Counted from the first letter of the stretch, positions 1 to 5,460 are shown. The stretch is 5,691 nucleotides of DNA from Actinomycetota bacterium (GCA_005789055.1 SYAA01000339.1:1-5691), one strand, 5' to 3'. Notes: generated by a model not told the origin, from the sequence alone. Translations and numbers: made by a program.

Positions 1-75
1 GGTGGCATTGGCGTGCGCGGCGAAGTCGGCGGGCGGCGGGTACGACGACGGAACATCTCGGTGCGCCTCGGTCAT
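1..75 (-). CDS. acsA: Acetyl-CoA synthetase, N-terminal fragment (runs off the left edge)
   Basis: The minus strand from the ATG at 75-73 reads 25 codons with no stop to the window edge: MTEAHRDVPSSYPPPADFA followed by AHANAT. The SSYPPPxxFAxxANA stretch is the characteristic start of actinobacterial AMP-forming acetyl-CoA synthetase, which makes acetyl-CoA from acetate, ATP and CoA in the cytoplasm. No adenylation-domain motif can be seen because only the extreme N-terminus is present. No good Shine-Dalgarno sequence precedes the ATG. A TACGCT hexamer (minus strand, 88-83) lies 7 bases before the ATG, so a leaderless transcript is possible. The gene is divergent from the Fic-like gene. In M. 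tuberculosis, acs (Rv3667) lies a few genes away on the same side, so the adjacency fits loss or absence of the dpp genes between them. The identification is by remembered family sequence, not by a search. Confidence 0.72.
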   Translation of the reverse strand, partial: MTEAHRDVPSSYPPPADFAAHANAT

Positions 76-170
76 GGCTGTGAGCGTAGTCACCGGACCG
101 GGCGGGCATTGGGCTACCGCGCATCGGGCCGGAAGACGTCGGTACTCCGATGGGTCTAACGTTTCTGGCC
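76..170. promoter_or_regulatory. Divergent intergenic region between acs and the Fic-like gene
   Basis: About 95 bases separate the two divergent starts, so both promoters should lie here. On the plus strand a TAnnnT-type -10 (TAACGT, 157-162) sits 8 bases before the GTG at 171. On the minus strand TACGCT (88-83) sits 7 bases before the acs ATG. Neither has a convincing -35. Both spacings would give leaderless transcripts, which are common in this order. This is inference from hexamer matches only. Confidence 0.3.
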
Positions 171-926
171 GTGGAGTCAGGAAAGCGCGACCTGTTGGCG
201 CCACTGGTGACGATGCCGGGGGTGGCCGACGCCGCCGAGGCCGCGCGCGCTGCGCTGGGCAGAGCCCACCGACACCGCACCAATCTTCGGAAGTGGCCGC
301 TGACCGCAGCGGAGTCGGCGATCCGTGGCGCGCGATCCTCCTCGGCGCTCGACGGCGGGGGTATGCAACTCGATCCCACCGCGGTGTCACACGATCCGGT
401 ACTCGCCGGAGCACTGCGCGCCGGTCAGGCCCTCGAGGGCGGCAGCACCGCAGTGGTGGGGGTGTGGCAACGCGCCCCGTTGCAGGCTCTGGCGCGCCTG
501 CACTCTCTTGCTGCCGCTGACCTGGTGGACGAGCAGCAACTCGGCCGGCCGCGCCAGGTTCCCGAAATTTCGGCCCGACTTGACCTGCTGACCGGCCTGG
601 TCACCGGCGGAAGCGCGGTCGGTGCTCCGATCCTTGCCGCCGTTGCACACGGCGAACTGCTGACGTTAGCGCCGTTCGGTAGTGCCGATGGTGTTGTCGC
701 ACGGGCAGTTTCGCGCCTGGTGACGATCGCCACCGGACTTGACCCGCACGGACTCGGGGTGCCGGAGGTGTACTGGTTACGCCGGACCGAGGAGTATCGG
801 TCCGCGGCTGCCGGCTTCGCCACCGGCGATCCCGACGCGGTGCGGGAATGGCTGCTGCATTGCTGCCGTGCACTGGAAGACGGTGCGCGCGAGGCATTGT
901 CGATCGCCGACGCCGCCGGGGGCTGA
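171..926 (+). CDS. Fic-like protein with a degenerate active site (Rv3662c-type conserved protein)
   Basis: A 251-residue soluble protein with no signal peptide or membrane segment. It corresponds in position and character to M. tuberculosis Rv3662c. The C-terminal half follows the Fic-domain plan: a helix ending AVAHGELLTLAPF, then GSADGVVAR, a hydrophobic helix SRLVTIATGL, and a tail with EEYRSAAAGFATGDPDAVREW. Fic enzymes (AMP transferases) carry HPFx[D/E]GNGRxxR. Here that motif reads APFGSADGVVAR (residues 167-178): the catalytic His is Ala and GNGR is lost. Near the N-terminus SSALDGG (57-63) resembles the Fic inhibitory motif [S/T]xxxE[G/N], with Asp for Glu. I infer a Fic fold without AMPylation activity; its role is unknown. 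The GTG at 171 was chosen because it gives the natural-looking VESGKRDLLAPL start and sits behind a -10-like hexamer. An ATG at 150 is the alternative (258 residues) and lacks a well-placed ribosome binding site. Confidence 0.8.
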   Translation: MESGKRDLLAPLVTMPGVADAAEAARAALGRAHRHRTNLRKWPLTAAESAIRGARSSSALDGGGMQLDPTAVSHDPVLAGALRAGQALEGGSTAVVGVWQRAPLQALARLHSLAAADLVDEQQLGRPRQVPEISARLDLLTGLVTGGSAVGAPILAAVAHGELLTLAPFGSADGVVARAVSRLVTIATGLDPHGLGVPEVYWLRRTEEYRSAAAGFATGDPDAVREWLLHCCRALEDGAREALSIADAAGG

Positions 927-943
927 CGACTGCGGCCCACCGA

Positions 944-1200
944 ACATGAAAGCGGGCGGCGCTCCGAAGTGAATTCGGCTCGCCGCCCGCCAGCACGGTT
1001 GTCCGGGTTACCAGGCGTGCTAGGTGGGTTGCGTGGGTGGCCTCGGCGATCATGCACTCGCTGTGCAATTACGCAGGCCCGCAACGCTTCTGCCATATCG
1101 CGGCATGCTCCGCGTGGGTGCCCGTAACCGTGCTGGATCGCTTAGATCCGGAGGGAGAACCTTCTCTTCCGACACTCCCTTGGCGTCACCAAGCGTCCGT
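944..1200 (-). ncRNA. Candidate Ms1 (MTS2823)-type structured RNA
   Basis: Ms1/MTS2823 is an abundant mycobacterial RNA of about 300 nt that binds core RNA polymerase. As I recall it, in M. tuberculosis it lies between Rv3661 and Rv3662c, converging on Rv3662c. The same position and orientation here point to the minus strand. Seen in the sequence: a promoter-like TTGCTG-17-TACAAA (1235 to 1207) would start RNA near 1200. The hairpin at 990-952 followed by a T-rich run would end it, giving about 257 nt. Between lies a rod of nested helices: an 11-bp stem 990-1000/1126-1136, extended by 1004-1007/1121-1124; 1028-1033/1080-1085; 1039-1043/1075-1079; and 1053-1057/1063-1067. Local hairpins lie at 1091-1105 and 1179-1193. 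A further GGATC/GATCC hairpin (1135-1149) competes for two bases of the main stem. No protein-like reading frame fits. Identity rests on synteny and structure, not on recalled sequence, and the plus strand folds equally well. Confidence 0.45.
952..990. terminator. Strong GC hairpin, probable bidirectional terminator
   Basis: The arms GCGGGCGGCG (952-961) and CGCCGCCCGC (981-990) pair perfectly. They continue past a CT/CT internal mismatch into CCGAA (964-968) with TTCGG (974-978), leaving a 5-base loop. The hairpin starts 25 bases after the stop of the Fic-like gene. On the plus strand there is no U-tract, as is usual in this group. On the minus strand the hairpin is followed by TTTCATGTT, which suits termination of a convergent minus-strand transcript. 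Confidence 0.7.
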
Positions 1201-1206
1201 AAAACC

Positions 1207-1235
1207 TTTGTACTCCGTGACGGCCGTCACAGCAA
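1207..1235 (-). promoter_or_regulatory. Candidate promoter of the minus-strand structured RNA
   Basis: On the minus strand TTGCTG (1235-1230) and TACAAA (1212-1207) are spaced by 17 bases, close to the housekeeping sigma pattern. The expected start is near A1200. The spacer carries a perfect 14-base palindrome, so a bound regulator would sit on top of the polymerase. No experimental support is visible in sequence. Confidence 0.35.
1217..1230. promoter_or_regulatory. Perfect 14-base palindrome, possible operator
   Basis: GTGACGGCCGTCAC reads the same on both strands. It fills most of the spacer of the candidate minus-strand promoter, a classic place for repressor binding. As RNA it could also fold as a 5-bp stem with a GGCC loop. 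The binding protein is unknown. Confidence 0.35.
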
Positions 1236-1304
1236 GCATCAATTCCGCATCGTTGGGCGTGCGGCCCCAGGTTCGCCGACCGCCGACGCGATTTGCCTGG
1301 TATC

Positions 1305-1336
1305 CGTGCGCAGATTCGGTTTGCTGAATCTGCACG
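1305..1336. repeat. Inverted repeat (8-bp stem, 8-base loop, bulged extension)
   Basis: GCAGATTC (1310-1317) and GAATCTGC (1326-1333) are perfect inverted copies around an 8-base loop. Skipping two bases on the left arm, CGTG (1305-1308) can also pair with CACG (1333-1336). There is no T-run on either side, so it does not look like a terminator. It could be a protein-binding dyad or part of a longer structured RNA. Confidence 0.4.
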
Positions 1337-1379
1337 TGCGCGACTGTGCACTGATGAATTCGGCAGCGGTGGGCCTGCC

Positions 1380-1408
1380 GGCCGGGTATTGACCCGCATA
1401 AACCGGCC
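1380..1408. repeat. Inverted repeat GGCCGG / CCGGCC
   Basis: GGCCGG (1380-1385) pairs with CCGGCC (1403-1408). An alternative inner pairing is GGGT (1384-1387) with ACCC (1392-1395) around an ATTG loop. It lies in the non-coding control region and its role is unknown. Confidence 0.3.
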
Positions 1409-1551
1409 TTGTCATCAGCATGACTGTGGGCGATCTCGGCGCGTTGCCGGGCGAAGTCCGCCACCGAACCACCGCGAAAGTGGCAGTCCACGTCACCTGA
1501 CCACGGCTGTACTTTCACAGGAAAAACGTAGTTTTATCAGGCCGGTAAGCC

Positions 1552-1582
1552 TTGCGCTATCGGCCATGGACGTGTGTATAGT
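1552..1582 (+). promoter_or_regulatory. Promoter of the 6C small RNA
   Basis: TTGCGC (1552-1557) and TATAGT (1577-1582) are separated by 19 bases. TATAGT is one of the best -10 matches in this GC-rich window. Transcription would start near A1590, immediately before the first hairpin of the RNA, so promoter, RNA and terminator form one compact unit. Confidence 0.6.
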
Positions 1583-1589
1583 CGGGTTC

Positions 1590-1684
1590 ACCTGGCTTCG
1601 GCCGGGGGTGCATCAGCCCGACCCCCCGGGGCTGATACACGACGACCCTCGCCTCCTCCCCCCCTGGCGAGGGTCGTCCTTTAT
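1590..1684 (+). ncRNA. 6C small regulatory RNA (B11 family)
   Basis: An RNA of about 95 nt made of three abutting hairpins. The first (1591-1606) has a 6-bp stem closed by a C(UUCG)G tetraloop. The second (1608-1640) is a 12-position stem with one C/A mismatch at 1611/1637, and its 9-base loop holds six consecutive C (1622-1627). The third (1641-1678) is a perfect 13-bp stem, GACGACCCTCGCC with its complement, and its loop holds seven consecutive C (1658-1664); it is followed by CCTTTAT. Two hairpins with runs of six or more C in the loops define the actinobacterial 6C family. In M. tuberculosis the family member B11 is about 93 nt and lies directly upstream of ssd (Rv3660c), exactly as here. 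The C-rich loops are known to base-pair with G-rich ribosome binding regions of mRNAs. Targets in this organism are not known. Confidence 0.9.
1641..1684 (+). terminator. Intrinsic terminator of 6C RNA
   Basis: A perfect 13-bp GC-rich stem (1641-1653 with 1666-1678) around a 12-base C-rich loop is followed by a short T-rich run. It doubles as the second C-rich regulatory hairpin of the RNA, a typical feature of the 6C family. Read-through into the tad operon is possible because the T-run is short. Confidence 0.75.
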
Positions 1685-1701
1685 CTGCGGCCTCTCGTTC
1701 T

Positions 1702-1809
1702 TTGCCGCATCGCCTGACCGGCCTCAGAAATAATCCCCAGACCGGACGCCATCCACAGCTGCGCGACGGCAGACTGGCGGACCGACCGGCGCTGGGTCAG
1801 CGTCAGCGA
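1702..1809 (+). promoter_or_regulatory. Leader of the tad operon, candidate promoter
   Basis: Between the 6C terminator and the chosen tadZ start the only promoter-like hexamer is AATAAT (1729-1734). It has a poorly spaced TTGCCG (1702-1707) upstream, 21 bases away. It would give a leader of about 70 bases. No ribosome binding site or riboswitch-like fold was recognised. Transcription by read-through from 6C is the alternative. Confidence 0.25.
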
Positions 1810-2874
1810 GTGCCTTCGCAAGCTCCGGTTCTGCTTTCGGTGATCAACGATTCCGCGTTGTCCGCCACCGCCGATGCCATCGCGGCCGCGGTCGGCCTGC
1901 GGGCGATCCGGACACCAACGCCAAATCGCAAACTGTGGCCCACGGCCGCCGCGATCGTGGTGGACGAGGACGGCGCCGGCGGGTGCGTCCGAGCGGGGAT
2001 GCCGCGGCGGGACGATGTGTTCCTGGTGGCGGCTGCTGAACCTTCGGCCGCGACATGGGCGGCGGCCATCGCGGTGGGTGCCCGGTGCGTCTGCGTTCTG
2101 CCTACCCAGGAAGCCGAACTGGTGCGTTGGCTGTCCGAGGCGGCGGAGCTGGGTCGCGTCGCTCGCCGTCGTGGTCGGGTGATCGCCGTCACGGCCGGTC
2201 GCGGTGGCGCTGGCGCATCGGTCTTCGCCGGTGCGCTGGCATGCAGTGCCGAGGAGGCATTGCTGGTTGATCTGGACCCCTGTGGTGGCGGCCTCGATCT
2301 GATGCTGGGTGTGGAATCCGTTCCTGGTTTGCGCTGGCCTGACCTTTCCGTCGGGAGCGGACGGCTCGGCTGGAGTGCGGTTCGCGACGTGTTACCGCGA
2401 TTGCGCGGCCTGAGCGTGCTGTCCGGCACGAGGGAATTCCACGAGATCGACGCCACCGCGGCGTCGTCGATCGTCGATGCCGGCCGGCGTGGGGGCACCA
2501 CGGTGGTGTGTGACCTGCCGAGGCAACTCACCGCGGCGTCTGTGCGGATCTTGGAGTCTGCCGATCTCGCCGTGATCGTGACAAGTTGCGACGTGCGCAG
2601 CATCGCCGCGACCGCGGCGGTGGCGGGGGTGGTGCGCACGATGAATCCGAACGTAGGCCTGGTGGTGCGCGGACCAGCACCGAGTGGTCTGCGGGCCGGT
2701 GAGGTGGCCGACGCCGCGGCGGCACCGCTGTTGGCGTCCATGCGCCCGGAACCGATGCTTGCCGTGCATCTGGAACGCGGTGGACTGCGGCTGGGGCGCC
2801 GATCGCCGTTGGCTGCGGCAGCGCGGACGGTACTGGGTGTCGTGCGTTCCGGTCCCGAGGTTCGGGCCGCATGA
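1810..2874 (+). CDS. ssd: Septum-site/TadZ (CpaE)-like ParA/MinD-family protein
   Basis: A 354-residue protein closely following M. tuberculosis Ssd (Rv3660c, about 350 residues). It has an N-terminal response-regulator-like segment (about 6-115) and a C-terminal ParA/MinD fold. The P-loop is deviant: GRGGAGAS (130-137) stands where MinD has KGGVGKT, so both the signature and the catalytic lysines are missing. The second motif LLVDLDPCGGGLDLMLG (151-167) is kept, as is VVCDLPR (232-238). TadZ/CpaE proteins place the pilus machine at a cell site. Ssd overproduction in mycobacteria is reported to block septation. The GTG start was chosen because VPSQAPVLLSVINDSAL fits the family N-terminus and length. 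An upstream in-frame TTG at 1702 would add 36 unlikely residues, and a GTG at 1840 is also possible. It is the first gene of the tad operon, and its stop overlaps tadA by four bases. Confidence 0.88.
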   Translation: MPSQAPVLLSVINDSALSATADAIAAAVGLRAIRTPTPNRKLWPTAAAIVVDEDGAGGCVRAGMPRRDDVFLVAAAEPSAATWAAAIAVGARCVCVLPTQEAELVRWLSEAAELGRVARRRGRVIAVTAGRGGAGASVFAGALACSAEEALLVDLDPCGGGLDLMLGVESVPGLRWPDLSVGSGRLGWSAVRDVLPRLRGLSVLSGTREFHEIDATAASSIVDAGRRGGTTVVCDLPRQLTAASVRILESADLAVIVTSCDVRSIAATAAVAGVVRTMNPNVGLVVRGPAPSGLRAGEVADAAAAPLLASMRPEPMLAVHLERGGLRLGRRSPLAAAARTVLGVVRSGPEVRAA

Positions 2875-4034
2875 GTGGGTCAATGATCGATCGGGTTCGC
2901 GAGAGGTTGGCCGCCGAGGCGGCACCACTTCGACCGCCGGTTGTCGCGGCGGCGATTCGCGCCGAGGCCGGGGGGATGCTCGGCGATACCGACGTGCTGA
3001 ACAGCCTGCGCCTGCTGGAGACGGAACTGACCGGTGCTGGCATTCTCGAACCGCTACTGCGCGCCGAAGGCGTCACTGATGTGCTGGTCTCATCACCGGA
3101 TGAGGTGTGGGTCGATGATGGAAATGGGCTGCGCCGCAGTGCGATACGGTTTCCTGACGAGGCATCGGTTCGCCGTCTTGCACAGCGCCTCGCCACTGCT
3201 GCCGGTCGGCGACTCGATGACGCCCAGCCGTGGGTCGACGGGCAACTCGCCGGCGGCATCGGCGGGCAGTTCACCGTCCGACTGCACGCGGTACTACCGC
3301 CGATTGCGGTTGCCGGTACCTGTATTTCCCTGCGGGTGCTTCGGCCCGCGAGCCAGGGTCTGGCGGCGTTGACGGCGGCCGGTGCGATCAGCTCCGAGGC
3401 CGCGGCACTACTTGCTGACGTCATCTCCTCGCGGTTGGCGTTTCTGGTATCCGGCGGCACCGGCGCCGGCAAGACGACCCTGTTGGCCGCAGCTCTCGGG
3501 TCGGTCGCGGACGACGAACGCATTGTGTGCGTCGAGGATGCACCCGAGTTGGCGCCACGACACCCGCACTTCATCCGCCTGGTCGCCCGCAGCGCGAATG
3601 TCGAGGGGGCAGGGGAGATCACCCTGCGTCACCTGGTCCGCCAGGCGTTGCGGATGCGCCCGGACCGCATCGTCGTCGGAGAGGTGAGGGGTGCTGAGGT
3701 CGTCGATCTTCTGGCCGCTCTCAACACCGGCCATGACGGTGGGGCCGGAACGGTTCACGCCAACAGTCCGGCCGAGGTGCCGGCCCGCCTCGAGGCACTC
3801 GCTGCCCTGGATGGGTTGAGTCCTGCGGCGCTGCACAGTCAACTTGGGGCGGCGGTGCAGGTGGTTCTACATGTCAACCGCGGCCCCGGTGGGCGACGAC
3901 TTTCTGAGATCGCGGTGCTGGACCGCGACGACACCGGCCGTGTTCGGGTACTGCCGGTGTGGCACGTCGACCGCGGGTGGCAATCGGGGGCGCAACTACT
4001 GCGTCAAATGGTCGACGACCGGCGTGTCCGATGA
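2871..4034 (+). CDS. tadA: TadA/CpaF-type pilus assembly ATPase
   Basis: A 387-residue cytoplasmic hexameric ATPase of the secretion ATPase (VirB11/PilB) superfamily, which powers Flp pilus assembly. The motifs are complete: Walker A GGTGAGKTT (195-203), Asp box VCVEDAPEL (219-227), Walker B region RPDRIVVGEVRGAE (263-276, Glu271), and His box TGHDGGAGTVHANSP (286-300, His288 and His296). The N-terminal domain (about 45-160) holds the family GVTDVLVSSPDEVWVDD stretch. The length matches the mycobacterial homologue Rv3659c and lacks a long N-terminal extension. The ATG lies inside the tadZ stop (ATGA). A second ATG four codons on (2883) could also serve. The ATPase should contact the TadB/TadC platform, encoded directly downstream. 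Confidence 0.95.
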   Translation: MSGSMIDRVRERLAAEAAPLRPPVVAAAIRAEAGGMLGDTDVLNSLRLLETELTGAGILEPLLRAEGVTDVLVSSPDEVWVDDGNGLRRSAIRFPDEASVRRLAQRLATAAGRRLDDAQPWVDGQLAGGIGGQFTVRLHAVLPPIAVAGTCISLRVLRPASQGLAALTAAGAISSEAAALLADVISSRLAFLVSGGTGAGKTTLLAAALGSVADDERIVCVEDAPELAPRHPHFIRLVARSANVEGAGEITLRHLVRQALRMRPDRIVVGEVRGAEVVDLLAALNTGHDGGAGTVHANSPAEVPARLEALAALDGLSPAALHSQLGAAVQVVLHVNRGPGGRRLSEIAVLDRDDTGRVRVLPVWHVDRGWQSGAQLLRQMVDDRRVR

Positions 4035-4819
4035 GTCCGTTCGCCCTGGGTGCGGTCCTGCTGGCGGCGGCCCTGCTGGTGGCGGCGCCGCCGCCGGGCG
4101 GCCGGTTGGGGCATGCGCGACGGCGACGTCATGGTGGATGGATCGCGGGATGGCTGGCGCTGTCCGCGGCCGCGGGGATCGCGCTGTGCGCACCGCCGCC
4201 GCTGACACTGGCCATCGCGGTGCTGGCCGGCGTGGCCGACCGGCGGCGGCGGAGGTGGATCGCAGAACGGCGTCGCCGCGACGAGAGTCGGGCGTTGACA
4301 GCGGGACTGGAGGTTCTGGTCGGTGAATTGGGAGTCGGTGCGCATCCGTTGCGGGCCTTCGGCGTTGCCGCAGCGGAGTCCCCCGGCGGCGTCGGAGATT
4401 CGCTAAGGGCGGTGGCGACCCGCGCGCAGTTGGGTGCCGACGTGGCGGCAGGCCTACGGTCGGCGGCCGCGGACTCCTCGGTGCCGGCGTACTGGGATCG
4501 TCTCGCGATCTGTTGGACCGTGGCTGCTGAGCACGGATTGTCGATGTCGACGTTGATCCGGGCGGCGCACCGCGACATTCTCGACCGGCAACGCTTTGCC
4601 GACCGGGTTCAGGCGGGATTGGCCGGTGCCCGGGCCACGGCCGCCATCCTGGCCGGACTGCCGATCCTGGGCGTGGCACTCGGTGAACTCATCGGAGCCG
4701 ACTCCGCCCGGTTTCTTCTCGGCGGCGGTTCGGGAGGGTGGTTCCTCCTCGTTGGTGTGGGTTTGATCGGGAGCGGCATGGCATGGGCGAACCGCATCAT
4801 CGATCGGCTGACGACGTGA
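4031..4819 (+). CDS. tadB: TadB-like inner-membrane platform protein
   Basis: A 262-residue type II secretion F-domain protein, homologous in place and length to Rv3658c (about 266). There are hydrophobic segments at about 4-20, 40-69, 203-222 and 235-251. The very basic cluster DRRRRRWIAERRRRDE (70-85) marks the cytoplasmic face before the F domain. The F-domain core runs from ALTAGLEVLVGELGVGAHPLRAF (88-110) through YWDRLAICWTVAAEHGLSMSTLI (154-176) to the last two membrane segments. It should form, with TadC, the membrane anchor on which TadA acts. It starts at the ATG overlapping the tadA stop (ATGA). Its stop overlaps the tadC GTG. Confidence 0.92.
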   Translation: MSPFALGAVLLAAALLVAAPPPGGRLGHARRRRHGGWIAGWLALSAAAGIALCAPPPLTLAIAVLAGVADRRRRRWIAERRRRDESRALTAGLEVLVGELGVGAHPLRAFGVAAAESPGGVGDSLRAVATRAQLGADVAAGLRSAAADSSVPAYWDRLAICWTVAAEHGLSMSTLIRAAHRDILDRQRFADRVQAGLAGARATAAILAGLPILGVALGELIGADSARFLLGGGSGGWFLLVGVGLIGSGMAWANRIIDRLTT

Positions 4820-5394
4820 CCGCCGCCGCCCTGTTGCTGGCCGGTGCCCTGCTGCTCGGCACCGGCCCGTATCGCACTCGGCGGCGGGTCGGCACAGTGG
4901 CCGTGGGGCGGCGGCCGGCCCGCGAACGGGAACCGAAACCCGACCCGTTCGCGACCGCATCGGCCTTCGATGTGCTCGCGGTGTGTCTCTCGTCGGGCAT
5001 GGCGGTCTCCGCTGCGGCCGCTGCCGTGGCCGCGCACGCTCCCGCGGCCCTGGGTGCGCAGTTGCGAAGGGCCGCGGACCTATTGGCGCTTGGCGCCGAT
5101 CCGGATATCGCATGGCGGACTCCGGAGAAGGTAGCCGACGAGGGTTGCGAGGCGCTCTCCCGCCTGGCCCGGCGATCGGCATCGTCGGGCAGCGCACTGG
5201 CCATCGGCGTCGCCGAACTCGCCGAGAAGTTCCGCCAGGATGCCGGACACGCGGCGGTGGCCGCCGCCGAACGCGCTGGCGTTCTCATCGCCGGTCCACT
5301 CGGGCTGTGCTTCCTGCCGGCCTTCGTCTGTCTCGGCATCGTGCCGGTGGTCGCGGGTCTGGCCGGCGACATCTTTGGTGGGGCAGTGCTGTGA
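4816..5394 (+). CDS. tadC: TadC-like inner-membrane platform protein
   Basis: A 192-residue F-domain protein matching Rv3657c (191 residues) in size and place. An N-terminal hydrophobic segment (3-17) is followed by a basic, Pro-rich linker (18-44). The F-domain core then starts FDVLAVCLSSGMAVSAAAAAVA (51-72) and ends in AGVLIAGPLGLCFLPAFVCLGIVPVVAGL (154-182), a family-typical double membrane stretch. It is the partner of TadB in the platform. The GTG start at 4816 was chosen because it overlaps the tadB stop (GTGA), matching the other junctions. An upstream in-frame start (near 4738) would give 26 charged residues that look like out-of-frame tadB. Confidence 0.9.
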   Translation: MTAAALLLAGALLLGTGPYRTRRRVGTVAVGRRPAREREPKPDPFATASAFDVLAVCLSSGMAVSAAAAAVAAHAPAALGAQLRRAADLLALGADPDIAWRTPEKVADEGCEALSRLARRSASSGSALAIGVAELAEKFRQDAGHAAVAAAERAGVLIAGPLGLCFLPAFVCLGIVPVVAGLAGDIFGGAVL

Positions 5395-5410
5395 TCCCCG
5401 CGGAAGGTCA

Positions 5411-5455
5411 CCGGTGTCAACACAGCCGGATTCAACACACCCGGTATCAACAGGA
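5411..5455 (+). repeat. Three tandem 15-base repeats in the flp leader
   Basis: The units CCGGTGTCAACACAG (5411-5425), CCGGATTCAACACAC (5426-5440) and CCGGTATCAACAGGA (5441-5455) follow one another without spacers. The consensus is CCGGnnTCAACACAn. The third unit runs into the flp ribosome binding site. The array fills most of the 72-base gap between tadC and flp. It may be repeated binding sites for a protein or small RNA, or a site of RNA processing. Confidence 0.75.
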
Positions 5456-5460
5456 AGGGA
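5452..5460 (+). promoter_or_regulatory. Strong ribosome binding site of flp
   Basis: AGGAAGGGA lies 6 bases before the ATG at 5467. It is the clearest Shine-Dalgarno sequence in the window, and the upstream genes rely on overlapping starts instead. It fixes the pilin start and suggests high pilin output. G-rich sites of this type are also the class bound by C-rich 6C RNA loops. Confidence 0.75.

Larger units (their letters stand above)
1213..1551. other. Non-coding divergent control region between the two RNA genes
   Basis: No reading frame here resembles a known protein or has a ribosome binding site, and I see no remnant of the HAD phosphatase (Rv3661-type) expected at this locus. The stretch is visibly less GC-rich than the genes. 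It contains the palindrome at 1217-1230, an 8-bp inverted repeat at 1310-1333, the palindrome GCACGTGC at 1332-1339, an inverted repeat GGCCGG/CCGGCC at 1380-1408, and the dyad AAAACgtaGTTTT at 1523-1535 just upstream of the 6C promoter. It probably carries activator or repressor sites for the minus-strand RNA and for 6C. Confidence 0.45.

Noticed and set aside
2..520. Long plus-strand open frame at the left edge
   Set aside because: Its product is Arg/Gly-rich low-complexity sequence typical of an out-of-frame reading in GC-rich DNA. It overlaps both acs and the Fic-like gene.
1186..1518. Minus-strand frame in the intergenic region as a possible remnant of the Rv3661-type HAD phosphatase
   Set aside because: No DxDxT motif or other HAD signature is present, and the composition does not look coding.
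1293..1733. 146-codon plus-strand frame running through the 6C RNA
   Set aside because: It crosses the 6C promoter, hairpins and terminator, and its product has no recognisable family features.
1702..1809. N-terminal extension of tadZ from a TTG at 1702
   Set aside because: The extra 36 residues do not look like the family N-terminus, there is no ribosome binding site, and the family length fits the GTG at 1810.
1803..2741. 312-codon open frame opposite tadZ on the minus strand
   Set aside because: It is a shadow of tadZ codon bias: Ser/Arg/Pro-rich, with no recognisable domain and no ribosome binding site.
2528..3622. 364-codon open frame opposite tadZ and tadA on the minus strand
   Set aside because: It lies antisense across two well-identified genes with Arg/Ser/Pro-rich composition and no motif.
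4738..4815. Upstream extension of tadC
   Set aside because: The extra residues come from DNA encoding the last membrane segment of tadB in another frame. The GTGA overlap start matches the other operon junctions and the family length.
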